Positions 7,679 through 17,046 of a stretch of 64,000 nt of DNA are shown piece by piece. Position 1 is the stretch's first letter. Each line of letters starts with the position of its first letter. The stretch comes from Bordetella petrii. Its GTDB lineage: Bacteria; Pseudomonadota; Gammaproteobacteria; Burkholderiales; Burkholderiaceae_B. Below the pieces are notes generated by a model that saw nothing but the letters and a program-made list of their open reading frames with translations, was not told where the DNA came from and did no database searches. Where the stretch lies: NCBI RefSeq assembly GCF_000067205.1, contig NC_010170.1, forward strand, positions 3,968,001-4,032,000, read 5' to 3'. Position numbers and translations under genes: made by a program.

Positions 7679-10500
7679 ACTACAGCCGTGACGGCAACGC
7701 CGCCACGTGGCAAGGCGAAGGCGCTCGACGTCTGGGGGCCATCGGTGAAATCGATCCTCAACGCGTCAAAGCCATGCTGCAGGGCGATTTTGGCCGTGGC
7801 GTCGCAGCCGGCCGGTCAATCCGCAAAGATGCCAAAGCTCGCGCCGCCCTCGATTTGACCTTCGGCGCACCTAAAAGCATCACCCTGCAGGCCTTGATCG
7901 GTGGCGACGAACGCCTGATTCACGCCAATGATAAAGCGGTCGCCTCGGCTCTCGTCTATGTCGAACAGCACCTAACCATGGGCCGTCGCAAGGTAAACGG
8001 CAAGTCAAGGGTAGAACACACAGGCAATCTCATTATTGCCAAGTTCCGCCACGAAACCGCACGCCCCACCGAAGGCGCTGCCCCCGATCCTCATCTACAC
8101 ATCCACGCCCTACTGATGAATTTGACTCAGCGGGTCGACGGCAGTTGGGTGGCGTTGTCCAATGAAGAAATCTTCAAACTGCTGCGCGTGACAGACTCTA
8201 TCTATCAGGCGGAACTGGAACGCAATGTCCGTGCGCTAGGGTACGCAGTTCGCCATGAAAAGAGCCATATTGAACTGGCCCATATCAGCCGTGAGCAGAT
8301 CGAGTTTTTCAGTAAACGTAGCACCGGCATCGCCGCTGAACTATCTGCACGCGGCACCAGTCGTGAAGAAGCCCCTCACGCCCTGCGACAAGGCATCACC
8401 CTGGCCAACCGCCAGCAGAAGACTCAGGAACTCAGTCGAACGGACCTGCATCGACAATGGCGTGATGCCGCTGCAGGAATCAGGATGCAGTTTGACCACG
8501 CATGGCAACAAGCGGATATCCAGCCGACAAAGGAATTGGAGCATCGATCCGACCTAGTGGCGCAGGCCTCGCTGAACTGGGCGATCCAGCATCTGGCCGA
8601 AAGGGAATCTGTCATGCCTCTGGCGGATTTACTGCAAAACGCCGTTCGCCATGCCGGTGGCCATACGGATATCACAGCCATTCAGACGGCGATCCAGAGC
8701 CAAGTAGATTCCGGCACCCTGATCCGGGAAGCTCCGCACTACCGCAGCACCCAGGACATGCAGTCCCGTCCCATGGCACGCGAAGGCTGGGCCACAGAAG
8801 TCATACGCCTGCGCGGCTTGCCCCAGGACACCGCTCTGCAGCTGGTTGACCAAGCCATTGCCGAAGGACGTCTGTTGATGGAAAGTCCACGCTATGCAAC
8901 CCGGAAGTCCTTCGAGGCCGAATCCAGAATACTCGCCGCCGAACAAGCCGGCCGCGGTGCCTGGCACGCCACCATTTCCGACGCCAGCGCCGAAAGCAAT
9001 TTGGATACGCACTTGACACCGGGGCAGCGCGAGGCCGTTATGTTGATCGCAACCGACTCCGATCAGATCACCGGTATCCAAGGTCTGGCTGGTACTGGCA
9101 AATCCTTCGCGCTGCAAAACACTCAAATGATCCTACAGCGCCAGGGACACACCATGGCAGCCCTGGCTCCTTACGGGAACATGGTTCGCAATCTGCGCGA
9201 AGATGGCATACCGGCCAACACGATCGCATCGGTACTTTCTGCGTCTGACAAACGCCCCTTCATCGACACCCTAGGGCCAAAAACCATCGTAGTGATCGAT
9301 GAGGCCGGGGTCGTGCCCGTGCGGCAGATGGACAAGCTGCTGGCTCTCATTCAACCAACAGGCGCTAAAGTAGTCTTGCTGGGCGACACCGCCCAAACCA
9401 AGGCAATTGAGGCAGGCCGCGCGTTTGCCATGCTGCAGGAAAGCGGCATGAAAACCGTATTGATGGCAGACATCCAGCGACAACGCTCAGAACGGCTGCG
9501 CCAAGCAGTGCAGCTGGCCGCCGAAGGCCAAGCCAGCCAATCCCTACCGCTCCTAGATCAGGTGCTTACCATTCCGGATCAGTTCAGTACTGACGAGCAT
9601 GGCCACAAAAACCGGGACAGTTCCGCCCGATATGAAGCTATTGCCCAAGCCTATACGCGGCTTTCAGCGGCAGACCAAGCGGGCACCATCGTAGTGACTG
9701 GAACCAACGCGTCTCGCCTAGCCATCAATGAACGGACCCACGCCCTGCTCGGTCTGGAAGGAAAGGGGCACCGATGCCAGCTCCTGACTCGCCATGACAC
9801 CACTCGTGCAGAACGCAGCGTAGCGCGGTATTACACCGTGGGAGACATCGTGGTTCCAGAAAGGGACTATCAGTGCGGGCTGAAACGCGGCGAAATGTAT
9901 CGCGTAACCGGCAGTACACGCCATGACCGCCTTACCGTCGAATCGATCCAGTCCGACCAGTCGCCTACTCAAGCCATGGAAATCATCCCCAAAACCATGT
10001 CCAAGTTATCGGTCTACCACCTGAGCCGAGCAGAGCTGTCTGTGGGCGACCGTGTCCGCATTACTCGCAACGATGCCCATAATGACTTGGTCAACGGCCA
10101 ACTGGCGAAGGTCGCGGCGATTGATGCAAGCAGCGTCACCATCGAAACCAATGGTCGGCACGTGCAGCTGCCTACAGATCGACCGCTAAACATGGACTAT
10201 GCCTACGCTACCACCGTGCATAGCGCCCAAGGTCTGACCTGCGACCGAGTGATTTACAACGCCGAAAGCTTCAGCCGCACGACCTCCCAAGACACCTATT
10301 ATGTGAGTATCTCGCGCGAACGACACGAGGCCATTGTATTTACCGACGATGCCAAGAAGCTGCCTGAAAGGGTGGATCGACTGACGTACAAAGGGCTGGC
10401 GCGTGACCTGCAGCCGATGGTATCTAAGCATCTGGGACATGGTCAGAACGAACTGGGGCCGCTTCCGCAACGTGTGGAATCCGAGCTGGAACTAGGATGA
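7679..10500 (+). pseudogene. traI: MobF-type conjugative relaxase-helicase (TrwC/TraI-like), N-terminus removed by IS3
   Basis: About 940 residues remain. The relaxase domain keeps the metal-binding His cluster (DPHLHIHALLMN near base 8086-8120). The TraI-type superfamily 1 helicase follows, with P-loop GLAGTGKS near 9082-9105, Walker B IVVIDEAGVV, and a late VHSAQGLTCDRV. MobF relaxases nick oriT with one or two Tyr residues in the first ~27 residues. Here the frame starts at the IS3 border with only NYSRDGNAATW. TrwC Tyr18 has no counterpart and the first of the Tyr26-Tyr27 pair is replaced by Asn, so the protein should not be able to nick. The first usable ATG is at 7774. It points to a former conjugative plasmid or ICE. 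Confidence 0.9.
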
Positions 10501-10983
10501 CTCCCGTATTGGTAGTCGTATGGCAGCAACCCTGTATGTCCCTTGCTGCCTGTTTGCAGTCAGCACGCAGTTTCCACGCTGTCTGCACGCAGTCAAAGCA
10601 CAGATGGAAAGCAGCTCGCATGCAGTCATCGTGTTGAGGGCGCAGAGCGGCCGCGCCGTCTACACATCACAAGGCCACGGTTGTGGCCAGATGTCTTTCC
10701 AATTAATCAATCTCTTGCGCATCTTTGTTGCCCTGTATGTCCTACACCAAGGCATACGTCCGTTTGGTCGCAAGCACTTGAAAAGCAAGCAGTTTCCTTA
10801 CCCCGCACGGGGTGCGTCTTGTGTGGCACTTTTAAGGCCACAAATGAGCGACAGCGAATTTGGGGATTTATAAGTGCCTGCCAGATCGAAGAGCTGGCAA
10901 CGTCCCACCTCAGGGACCCATCGAAGATGGGACTCCAACCATGCTCAGTTGATAGTCAAGAAGGGGTTCTGTCACAATAAAGC
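10501..10983. other. Intergenic region between relaxase and SRAP gene
   Basis: No convincing gene. It holds a GGCCAC/GTGGCC hairpin at 10673-10688 (possible terminator for the relaxase unit), a CCCCG/CGGGG hairpin near 10801-10812, and a 12-base repeat CCCTGTATGTCC seen at about 10530 and 10731. Several GCAGTCA-like words occur at 10555-10630. A TGCCAG...CTGGCA inverted repeat lies near 10876-10897, upstream of the SRAP gene. Short open frames here lack family features and overlap each other. Confidence 0.5.
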
Positions 10984-11682
10984 ATGTGCAATCGCTATGT
11001 GACACCGAGCCAGGCCGAGATTGAAAGGTTTTGGCATATCGGAAACCGGAACCAGCCTCGATGGTGGGAAGCCGCCATTCATCCTCGTACCGTCGGCCCG
11101 TTTATCCGGGCACACGAAATCGGGCATGAGCTGGTAGTCGGCCAGTGGGCGCTTATCCCACACTTTGCCAAGTCGGCGAAGCTGTCATATCAGACGAATA
11201 ATGCTCGTTCAGAAGAGCTGGCCAGCAAGGCAAGCTACCGCCAACCCTGGCAGCGTGGTCAGCGCTGCATTATTCCGGCGATGTCTTTTGACGAGCCTTG
11301 CTGGGAAACTGGCCGCAACGTGTGGTGGCAATTCCGACGGTCAGACGGTGCCCCTTGGGGCTTGGCTGGTCTTTGGAACATCTGGACCGATCCAGCAACG
11401 GGCGAAGTATTGGAAAGCTACACAATGCTTACGATCAACGCTGATGCACACCCCTTGATGAGTCGAATGCACAAACCAGATCCGAAGATACCAGCCAATG
11501 CCCAGGACAAACGCTCAGTCATTCCAATCGAAGTGAATGATGTCGATTGCTGGCTGGCAGGCTCGGTCGAAGAAGCCAGCAGTCTATTGCGCTTGGCACC
11601 GGAACATATTTTCGATGCCAAGCCTGTCGAGGTGCCTTCGTTGGGCGGTGCAAACGCCATCACCCAACAGGCGCTGTGGTAG
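10984..11682 (+). CDS. SRAP-domain protein (HMCES/YedK-like abasic-site shield)
   Basis: 232 residues starting MCNRYVTPSQAE. In the SRAP family the initiator Met is removed and Cys2 forms a covalent bond with abasic sites in single-stranded DNA. Cys2, the NNARSE segment near residue 72-77, the conserved Glu in MSFDEPCW (about residue 104) and the His-rich AHPLMSRMH near 155-163 are all present, so the active site looks complete. Such proteins are common on plasmids next to ssb and radC, where they may protect single-stranded DNA during transfer; that role is inferred. The gene faces a small minus-strand gene whose stop lies directly next to its own. Confidence 0.92.
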   Translation: MCNRYVTPSQAEIERFWHIGNRNQPRWWEAAIHPRTVGPFIRAHEIGHELVVGQWALIPHFAKSAKLSYQTNNARSEELASKASYRQPWQRGQRCIIPAMSFDEPCWETGRNVWWQFRRSDGAPWGLAGLWNIWTDPATGEVLESYTMLTINADAHPLMSRMHKPDPKIPANAQDKRSVIPIEVNDVDCWLAGSVEEASSLLRLAPEHIFDAKPVEVPSLGGANAITQQALW

Positions 11683-11880
11683 CTACTCTGACATTTTTAA
11701 CAATAGCTTTACGGTCTGAGACAATGTCAACCCGTCGTTCCAGGCTGACGCCAACACGTCATTACCCTGTACTTCCTGTGCTTCTATCATCGCCTGAGCA
11801 TCTGACCATGTCATGTCGCCCTGCTCACTCAGCAAGTCATATACAGCGCTCTCCCAATCGGTTCGTGGTTCGGATGGCAT
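11683..11880 (-). CDS. Small hypothetical protein in the plasmid-like gene group
   Basis: 65 residues, acidic, starting MPSEPRTDWESAVYDLL, with helical segments (SDAQAMIEAQEVQ, LSQTVKLLLKMSE). No domain recognised. The ATG at 11880 has a GGAGAG ribosome site just upstream. The gene ends 1 bp from the SRAP stop on the other strand and lies downstream of ssb. It may belong to the ssb-DUF3560 minus-strand unit. The reading frame is supported only by spacing and ribosome site. Confidence 0.5.
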   Translation of the reverse strand: MPSEPRTDWESAVYDLLSEQGDMTWSDAQAMIEAQEVQGNDVLASAWNDGLTLSQTVKLLLKMSE

Positions 11881-11903
11881 TCCGCTCTCCCGTCTTCATT
11901 GTT

Positions 11904-11923
11904 GCCCCGGCTACAGCCGGGGC
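11904..11923 (-). terminator. Hairpin downstream of ssb
   Basis: GCCCCGGC and GCCGGGGC pair with a TACA loop, 8 bp beyond the ssb stop. There is no T-run, so it may act as an mRNA 3' stabiliser or a weak terminator. Confidence 0.5.
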
Positions 11924-11931
11924 AGACCTTC

Positions 11932-12411
11932 TTACATACACAGCCAGCTGCGACCCGCCCCTGCTAGATTGAACGGTATATCATCCGCCACGACAGCGCC
12001 ACCAGCCGTAGATGCAGGGGCTGCTGCCGCCTTACGGGCTGCAGGCTTAGCTGACGGGGCCTGGCCGTCTGCACCACGGCCCCCGAGCATCTGCATTTGC
12101 TCGGCTACGATCTCGGTACTGTAGCGGTCAGCGCCGGTTTCCTTATCCTGCCATTTCCTGGTTTTCAAGCGCCCTTCTATATAGACCGCACTACCTTGGC
12201 GCAAGTATTCTCCGGCGATTTCTGCCAAGCGGTTATAGAACACAATCCGATGCCATTCGGTTTCTTCTCGTTTCTCGCCTGTCGCCTTGTCTTTCCAGTT
12301 TGTCGATGTCGCAACGGAAATGGTGCAGATCCCGACTCCATCCGCGCTATAGCGGATCTCTGGATCACGGCCCAAGTTGCCGATAATGATGACTTTGTTG
12401 ACTGATGCCAT
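11932..12411 (-). CDS. ssb: Single-stranded DNA-binding protein, plasmid type
   Basis: 159 residues. The N-terminal OB fold (about 1-110) has the family landmarks NKVIIIGNLGRDPEIRY, WHRIVFYNRLAEIAGEYLRQ and VYIEGRLKTRKWQD. An Ala-rich linker follows. The acidic tip DDIPF, which in most SSBs is the very C-terminus and recruits repair proteins, is here followed by 12 more residues ending RSWLCM. The protein would coat single strands during plasmid transfer and replication. It lies between a DUF3560 gene upstream and a small hypothetical downstream on the same strand. Confidence 0.95.
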   Translation of the reverse strand: MASVNKVIIIGNLGRDPEIRYSADGVGICTISVATSTNWKDKATGEKREETEWHRIVFYNRLAEIAGEYLRQGSAVYIEGRLKTRKWQDKETGADRYSTEIVAEQMQMLGGRGADGQAPSAKPAARKAAAAPASTAGGAVVADDIPFNLAGAGRSWLCM

Positions 12412-12486
12412 GTTATTGCTCCTGGTAGTGGTTCGGCGTGCTCGCCGACAAATGCCCCAGGCCGATAAAGCGGCCTGGGCTTCGGT

Positions 12487-13287
12487 TTAGTTATCTGTTG
12501 AGCCGTTCAAAATCTGCATGACGGCTTTTGCCTGCCAAATGGCGGCGTTGTTCAATTGACGCACCCACGCGCCACGGGTTGGGCTCCACCGAAAACCATG
12601 GCGTTTTAGAATTTCGCGAGTGCTTTTATCCGGCTTGCCTTCGAACATAAACATCACACGGTTCTCTTCCACGTCCTCGGCGTATGCATACCCCGTCCCC
12701 TGTATGCTGACCGGCGCACGCTCCTGGTCGGCCTGTAATTGTTTGATCCGCTGCCCAATGCGGCGAATGTTCGCGTTATTGTTGGTCAAGGTAAAAGACG
12801 GGAAGCCCGCACGCCCGGCATAGTCCGGCGCGATCAGCTTCTGTGCGCTTTCTTCCGAGTATCCAAGCTCAAGCAAAGCACGCCGTTGGCCCTCTGCATC
12901 GCCCTTATACTTACGGATCACCTGATTACTCTTTTTCATGCGTTCCTGATTTTCTGTCAGTTGCTCCACCTGGCGCATGAGTTTGCTTATTGCATCCGGG
13001 TCATCGCTGGAAACTCCCCCATCGCCTACTGCAGCCGCCTTCTGCACATAATGGTCAGCCTTCTTTTGCAGATCAAAGGCTTTGCCGTACGTGCTATGGA
13101 TCCGCTGCCGGTAATTGCGGTCTCGGCCTTCGCTATGGTGGCCAACTAGGATCGGCTGTCCGAATGGAATCGCTTCACCCATTTGCTTTGCGCGGTCATA
13201 GGTGGTTGCCGCCTGTGCCTCGGCCTGCACTGCCCTGGCCTCTAGCCTGGCCTTACGATCTGCCTGCTTTGCTTCGTAGTGGTTCAT
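12487..13287 (-). CDS. DUF3560 domain protein
   Basis: 266 residues from MNHYEAKQADRKARL; a GAAGGAAAG ribosome site precedes this ATG, while an in-frame ATG at 13302 is less well placed. The N-terminal half (to about residue 100) matches DUF3560, with the motif PFGQPILVGHHSEGRDRNYR. A helical middle follows, and the C-terminal part resembles the fold seen in plasmid proteins ending KRHGFRWSPTRGAWVRQL. The function of the family is unknown; it is frequent on conjugative elements near ardC, radC and ssb. The gene is preceded by a leader of about 375 bp that is homologous to the one before radC. Confidence 0.85.
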   Translation of the reverse strand: MNHYEAKQADRKARLEARAVQAEAQAATTYDRAKQMGEAIPFGQPILVGHHSEGRDRNYRQRIHSTYGKAFDLQKKADHYVQKAAAVGDGGVSSDDPDAISKLMRQVEQLTENQERMKKSNQVIRKYKGDAEGQRRALLELGYSEESAQKLIAPDYAGRAGFPSFTLTNNNANIRRIGQRIKQLQADQERAPVSIQGTGYAYAEDVEENRVMFMFEGKPDKSTREILKRHGFRWSPTRGAWVRQLNNAAIWQAKAVMQILNGSTDN

Positions 13288-13662
13288 GTCGCTTTCCTTC
13301 AAAAAGTGCGCAGTGGCGCGGTTGTGATGTCATTGCTGACCGGGCCTGAAGATTCTTGAGCCCGTTTGTAGGTTTTTGCTGCCGGGTTGTGTGTTGGTCC
13401 CATCGCGTTTTGCCGCCAGTCCTGTGAGTTCCATCGCCCTTGCCGTGCTGAATCAGGCAGTGACTAGCGGAAAGGGGGAAGATTTGTAAAAGTCGCGTAG
13501 CGGGTTTTATGAACACCCCCTTGAAGCGCCGGAACGTAGTGATACAGTCGGCGTTTTAGGGCGATGGAACTCTTAGGACCAGGCATGCTGTGTCACGACG
13601 CACAACCCGGCAGCAGCTCGCGCGGCGAGCCCCACCATCACCGAGCCGGTGATCTAAATTGA
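13288..13662 (-). promoter_or_regulatory. Leader module A, upstream of the DUF3560 gene, homologous to leader B
   Basis: This 375-bp non-coding block lies upstream of the DUF3560 start and is similar along its length to 14387-14763 before radC. Shared blocks on the plus strand include TGCTGACCGGG, GAAGATTC, GTAGGTTTT, TTGCCGTGCTGAA, ACAGTCGG and GCGCGGCGAGC. Both end at the gene side with a CTTCAAAAA block containing the ribosome site. A long regulated 5' leader or promoter shared by the two genes is the simplest reading. No protein is expected here. Confidence 0.7.
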
Positions 13663-13708
13663 AGGTAGTTACTCAAGATGTATCCAGCTTGCGCCAGCAA
13701 GCCGCTAT

Positions 13709-13745
13709 GCCCGTCCTGGTACACCGGGACGGGCTGCTTTTGTTG
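13709..13745 (+). terminator. Terminator-like hairpin followed by T-run
   Basis: GCCCGTCC (13709-13716) pairs with GGACGGGC (13727-13734), and TGCTTTTG follows. It has the form of a plus-strand terminator, although no plus-strand gene precedes it. It could end a small RNA or an antisense transcript from leader module A, or simply be a structured spacer. Confidence 0.45.
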
Positions 13746-13766
13746 AGAAGGAAGAAAACGGAAACT

Positions 13767-13862
13767 ACTTGTGCGGCAGCACAAGTCCAACCTGCGCCGC
13801 AGCGCGCGGCGTTTCGCTGTGCAGGCGGGCTCTCACCCGCCTTGCTCCAGGTTTACACCTGG
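13767..13862 (-). terminator. Three consecutive hairpins at the 3' end of radC
   Basis: Perfect inverted repeats ACTTGTGC/GCACAAGT (13767-13786), GGCGGG/CCCGCC (13824-13841) and CCAGGT/ACCTGG (13847-13862) follow or overlap the radC stop. They probably end or stabilise the radC transcript. No strong T-run was seen. Confidence 0.5.
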
Positions 13863-14386
13863 CCTCGTTCCGCTAGCGAAGTGGTGTTCTGCCCGGTCAC
13901 GATAATGTGATCCACCAAACGAACATCAACCAACGCCAAAGCATGTTTTAAGTGCCGCGTCAGTGCCAAATCGGCTTCGCTGGGTTCAGGTATACCGCTG
14001 GGATGGTTATGAGACATGATGATGGCAGCAGCATCTAGGCGAAGCGCCGTTTTTACGATTTCGCGCGGATATACGCTGGCCTGCGTCAGCGTGCCATGGC
14101 TCATTTCCATGTAACGGATCACCTTAAACTGGCTGTTCAAGTACAGTACAGCGGCGACCTCGTGTCCCATGCCCGATAGTTTGGCCTGAAAATAGTGTTT
14201 GACGGCGTTCGGGTTTCCCATGTCTGCCCGGTCACCGATCAAACTTTCAGCGGCGACCCTGGCGGCGGCCAATACGTGCGAATCGGTCGCGGCCTGATAC
14301 CGACCCGAGGGGCTACGCACATAAAGCGTCTGCCCTGCGTTCATGTTGTCATAGCCCAAAGCTGCATTGTGGTTAACGTGTTCCAT
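13853..14386 (-). CDS. radC: RadC/JAB-domain protein (plasmid type)
   Basis: 177 residues starting MEHVNHNAALGYDNM. The C-terminal MPN+/JAMM metalloprotease-like domain has the signature SHNHPSGIPEPSEAD with metal ligands His126, His128 and Asp139. The N-terminal HhH region of chromosomal RadC is absent, as is typical for plasmid and ICE versions. Despite the name, a repair role is doubtful; the family function is unresolved. A GAAGGGATAGGA ribosome site precedes the ATG. The gene is preceded by leader module B and followed by a hairpin cluster. Confidence 0.93.
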   Translation of the reverse strand: MEHVNHNAALGYDNMNAGQTLYVRSPSGRYQAATDSHVLAAARVAAESLIGDRADMGNPNAVKHYFQAKLSGMGHEVAAVLYLNSQFKVIRYMEMSHGTLTQASVYPREIVKTALRLDAAAIIMSHNHPSGIPEPSEADLALTRHLKHALALVDVRLVDHIIVTGQNTTSLAERGQV

Positions 14387-14763
14387 AGTCCTATCCCTTC
14401 AAAAACCGGTTTGTTTTCCTGCTGACCGGGGCCGAAGATTCCGAGCCTGATCGTAGGTTTTCGGCGTTCGCAGTAATACGGTTCCTGCGGGGTTGCCGCC
14501 GTTGCCGTGAGTTCGTCGCCTTGCCGTGCTGAACTGCTGGCCGGGGCTGATGAACAGGACCGTGGAATATATGGAGGGGACCCGCCTAGCGGGGAGGACG
14601 CCGTTTATGCCGCGAAAGCCAGGGCAGCGGGCACGGTTGGCGGTACAGTCGGTGTTTTGGGCGGCGCACTCATGGCAACGGGAACTGACGGCCCGATATG
14701 CACTGATTGCGAATGCTGGCCCGCGCGGCGAGCGCCACCATCGGCCAACGGCGATCTAATTGA
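14387..14763 (-). promoter_or_regulatory. Leader module B, upstream of radC, homologous to leader A
   Basis: This 377-bp block matches leader A (13288-13662) in order and spacing of many short blocks, at clearly reduced identity. It includes a CCCGC/GCGGG hairpin at about 14580-14595. Its far end coincides with the broken start of ccmF: homology with leader A stops at TTGA 14760-14763, where ccm coding sequence begins within a few bases. It probably carries the radC promoter and 5' leader. Confidence 0.7.
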
Positions 14764-16070
14764 GCCCGCGGGGTATCGCGCTGGGAAGCTGGTGGGCCTA
14801 TTACGAGCTGGGCTGGGGTGGTTGGTGGTTCTGGGATCCTGTGGAGAACTCGTCATTTATTCCATGGCTGGTGGGCACGGCATTGATTCACTCCCTGGCT
14901 GTAACCGAAAAGCGCAACAGCTTCAAAAGCTGGACAGTGCTTCTTGCTATCAGCACCTTTTCACTTTCATTGTTTGGCGCCTTTCTGGTGCGTTCCGGCG
15001 TGCTCACGTCCGTACACGCTTTTGCCACCGATCCACGCCGGGGCGTATTCATCCTGATGCTTTTCACTGTGGTGACGGGTTCGTCATTGCTTTTGTTTGC
15101 ACTACGTGCGCCCAAGGTCGGTATGGGAGGCCGGTTCGCGTTGATATCGCGCGAATCTTTCTTGTTGGTGAATAACATTCTGCTGACGGTAGCCGCCGGT
15201 GCCGTCGTTCTTGGGACCGTGTATCCCCTTGTTCTTGATGCGCTCGGACTAGGTAAGCTGTCTGTTGGACCACCCTACTTTAATTCGGTCTTCGTGCCTT
15301 TAATGATGCCGGCATTGCTGCTTATGGCTGTGGGTCCTATAGCCAACTGGAAGACAGCAAAAACAAGCGCTTTGATAAAGCAGCTGTATTCGCCCGCTTC
15401 GGTCGCACTGTTAGCCGGCGTGGGCGTGCCATTTCTGTTCGAGCACTGGACGGTGTCAGCAGCGTTGGGGGTGGCCTTGGCCTCCTGGATCGCTGCCGCA
15501 GTCATTATCGGCGTTGTTCAACGTATGCGAGCAACGCGCAGTGGTCTGCTGGCCCAGCCGCGTAGTTGGCTCGGCATGCATTTGGCACACTTGGGAATCG
15601 CCGTATTCGTCGCGGGAGTAACGCTGGTTACAAGCTATGAAACCGAACAGGACCTGCGCATGATGCCTGACAATACCGTGTCGGCAGGCGGCTACGAGCT
15701 GACGTTCAAGGGTGTCAGCAAGGTCCTGGGACCGAATTACGAGGCAGAGGTAGGTGAAGTTTTTCTTTCACGAAATGGGCAGTTTCTACGTTCCCTCCAC
15801 CCCGAGAAGCGTGATTACTTCTCATCGGATATGCCGTTGACGGAAGCGGCGATTGACGCCAATGGCCTGCGGCATCTGTACGTTTCGTTAGGCGAGCCAC
15901 TTGGCGACGGGGCCTGGAGCGTGCGTGTTTACTATAAGCCATTCGTTGACTGGATCTGGATCGGCAGCATTTTGATGGCTTTAGGCGGGCTATTAGCCAT
16001 TAGTGATCGTCGTTATCGCCTTAAGCGTCGCCAACGAAGCGCTGCCTTGGCCGCTAAAGGAAGGGCATGA
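14760..16070 (+). pseudogene. ccmF: Cytochrome c maturation protein CcmF, N-terminus missing
   Basis: About 435 residues. It has the WWD signature of haem-handling proteins (WWAYYELGWGGWWFWDPVEN), many membrane helices and a periplasmic C-terminal domain ending at a last helix near DWIWIGSILMALGGLL. Intact CcmF is about 650 residues; roughly the first 215-230, with several helices and one haem-ligand region, are absent. Upstream DNA is the radC leader, and the only nearby start is a TTG at 14760. CcmF with CcmH ligates haem to apocytochromes, so this copy is probably inactive unless fused elsewhere. Its stop overlaps the next gene (ATGA), keeping operon order. Confidence 0.88.
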
Positions 16071-16594
16071 GGAGTCGCTTTGTATGGCCGTTGATCGGTT
16101 TCATTGTGCTGGTCGGCTTCCTGGCTTTTGGCTTGACCCTGAAGCCCAGTGAAGTACCTTCACCCTTAATCGACAAGCTCGCACCCGATTTCACGCTGCC
16201 AAGACTGGCAGCTCCCGAACACGCCTTCTCGCCCCGGTCCATGCAAGGCAAAGTATGGTTGTTGAATGTTTGGGCATCTTGGTGCTACCCCTGTCTTGAA
16301 GAACATCCCGTCATTACAGATCTGGCCACCACGCATGCTTTGCCTATCGTTGGCCTCAACTACAAAGACATCCCCGCAGACGCAATTTCGTGGTTAGAGC
16401 GCAATGGCAATGCCTTTGAGTCCGTCGTATCCGACCAGCAAGGAGCCGTGGGTATCGACTATGGCGTCTATGGCGTACCCGAAACGTACGTTATCGATAA
16501 AGAGGGTTTCATCCGCTACAAACATATCGGCGCACTCAGCTACAGCGAGGCACGCGACACCATCTTGCCCTTGGTACGGGAGCTTCAGAAATGA
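16067..16594 (+). CDS. ccmG: Thiol:disulfide interchange protein CcmG/DsbE
   Basis: 175 residues. An N-terminal membrane anchor (residues 6-24, VWPLIGFIVLVGFLAFGL) precedes a periplasmic thioredoxin fold with the active site WCYPC (Cys73, Cys76) and the conserved GVYGVPETYVID cis-Pro region. It keeps apocytochrome c cysteines reduced for haem attachment. It overlaps ccmF and ccmH by 4 bp each. Complete and probably functional, although its upstream partner is truncated. Confidence 0.95.
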   Translation: MRSRFVWPLIGFIVLVGFLAFGLTLKPSEVPSPLIDKLAPDFTLPRLAAPEHAFSPRSMQGKVWLLNVWASWCYPCLEEHPVITDLATTHALPIVGLNYKDIPADAISWLERNGNAFESVVSDQQGAVGIDYGVYGVPETYVIDKEGFIRYKHIGALSYSEARDTILPLVRELQK

Positions 16595-17046
16595 TGCGGC
16601 TGTGGCTGTTACTGCTTTGTTCTGTTATTTCCCTTTCCGCCTGGAGTAATAGCGGCGCTACTGAAGAGCGCATGCTGGAAATAACCACGGAACTACGCTG
16701 CCTGGTGTGCCAAAACGAATCGATTGCTGCTTCACGCTCCGACTTCGCTGGGGACATACGAAAACTAATTCGCGGGCAGATCAAAGCGGGAAAAAGCGAT
16801 GCGGAAATCGAGACCTACTTGGTCACAAGGTACGGCGATTTCATACTCTATCGGCCACCATTGAGAGCTACCACACTGTTACTGTGGTTTGGACCCATGC
16901 TGCTACTAGTTTTCGGATTCCTCATATTCGGCGTAACACTACGCCGACGAAAACGAAGTGCCGTCGACATATCGTTAAGTGACGAAGAACAAAAAATAGC
17001 AGAAGCCCTGTTGGGGCAGACCACCCATCATGGAAACCTCTCATGA
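16591..17046 (+). CDS. ccmH: Cytochrome c maturation protein CcmH
   Basis: 151 residues with a signal peptide (about 1-20). The redox motif is LRCLVCQN (Cys37, Cys40), and a helical bundle follows with IRKLIRGQIKAGKSD and YLVTRYGDFILYRPP. A C-terminal membrane helix (LLLWFGPMLLLVFGFLIFG) ends in a basic RRRKR stop-transfer. This is the short CcmH form; the TPR part is encoded separately as ccmI. It holds apocytochrome thiols for CcmF. It overlaps both neighbours by 4 bp. Confidence 0.95.
   Translation: MMRLWLLLLCSVISLSAWSNSGATEERMLEITTELRCLVCQNESIAASRSDFAGDIRKLIRGQIKAGKSDAEIETYLVTRYGDFILYRPPLRATTLLLWFGPMLLLVFGFLIFGVTLRRRKRSAVDISLSDEEQKIAEALLGQTTHHGNLS

Noticed and set aside
10520..10980. Two overlapping plus-strand open frames between the relaxase and SRAP genes
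   Set aside because: No domain, no ribosome site, and composition like non-coding spacer; hairpins run through them.
14507..15175. Plus-strand open frame of 222 codons across radC leader B and ccmF
   Set aside because: It crosses a non-coding leader and then lies out of frame in ccmF coding sequence.
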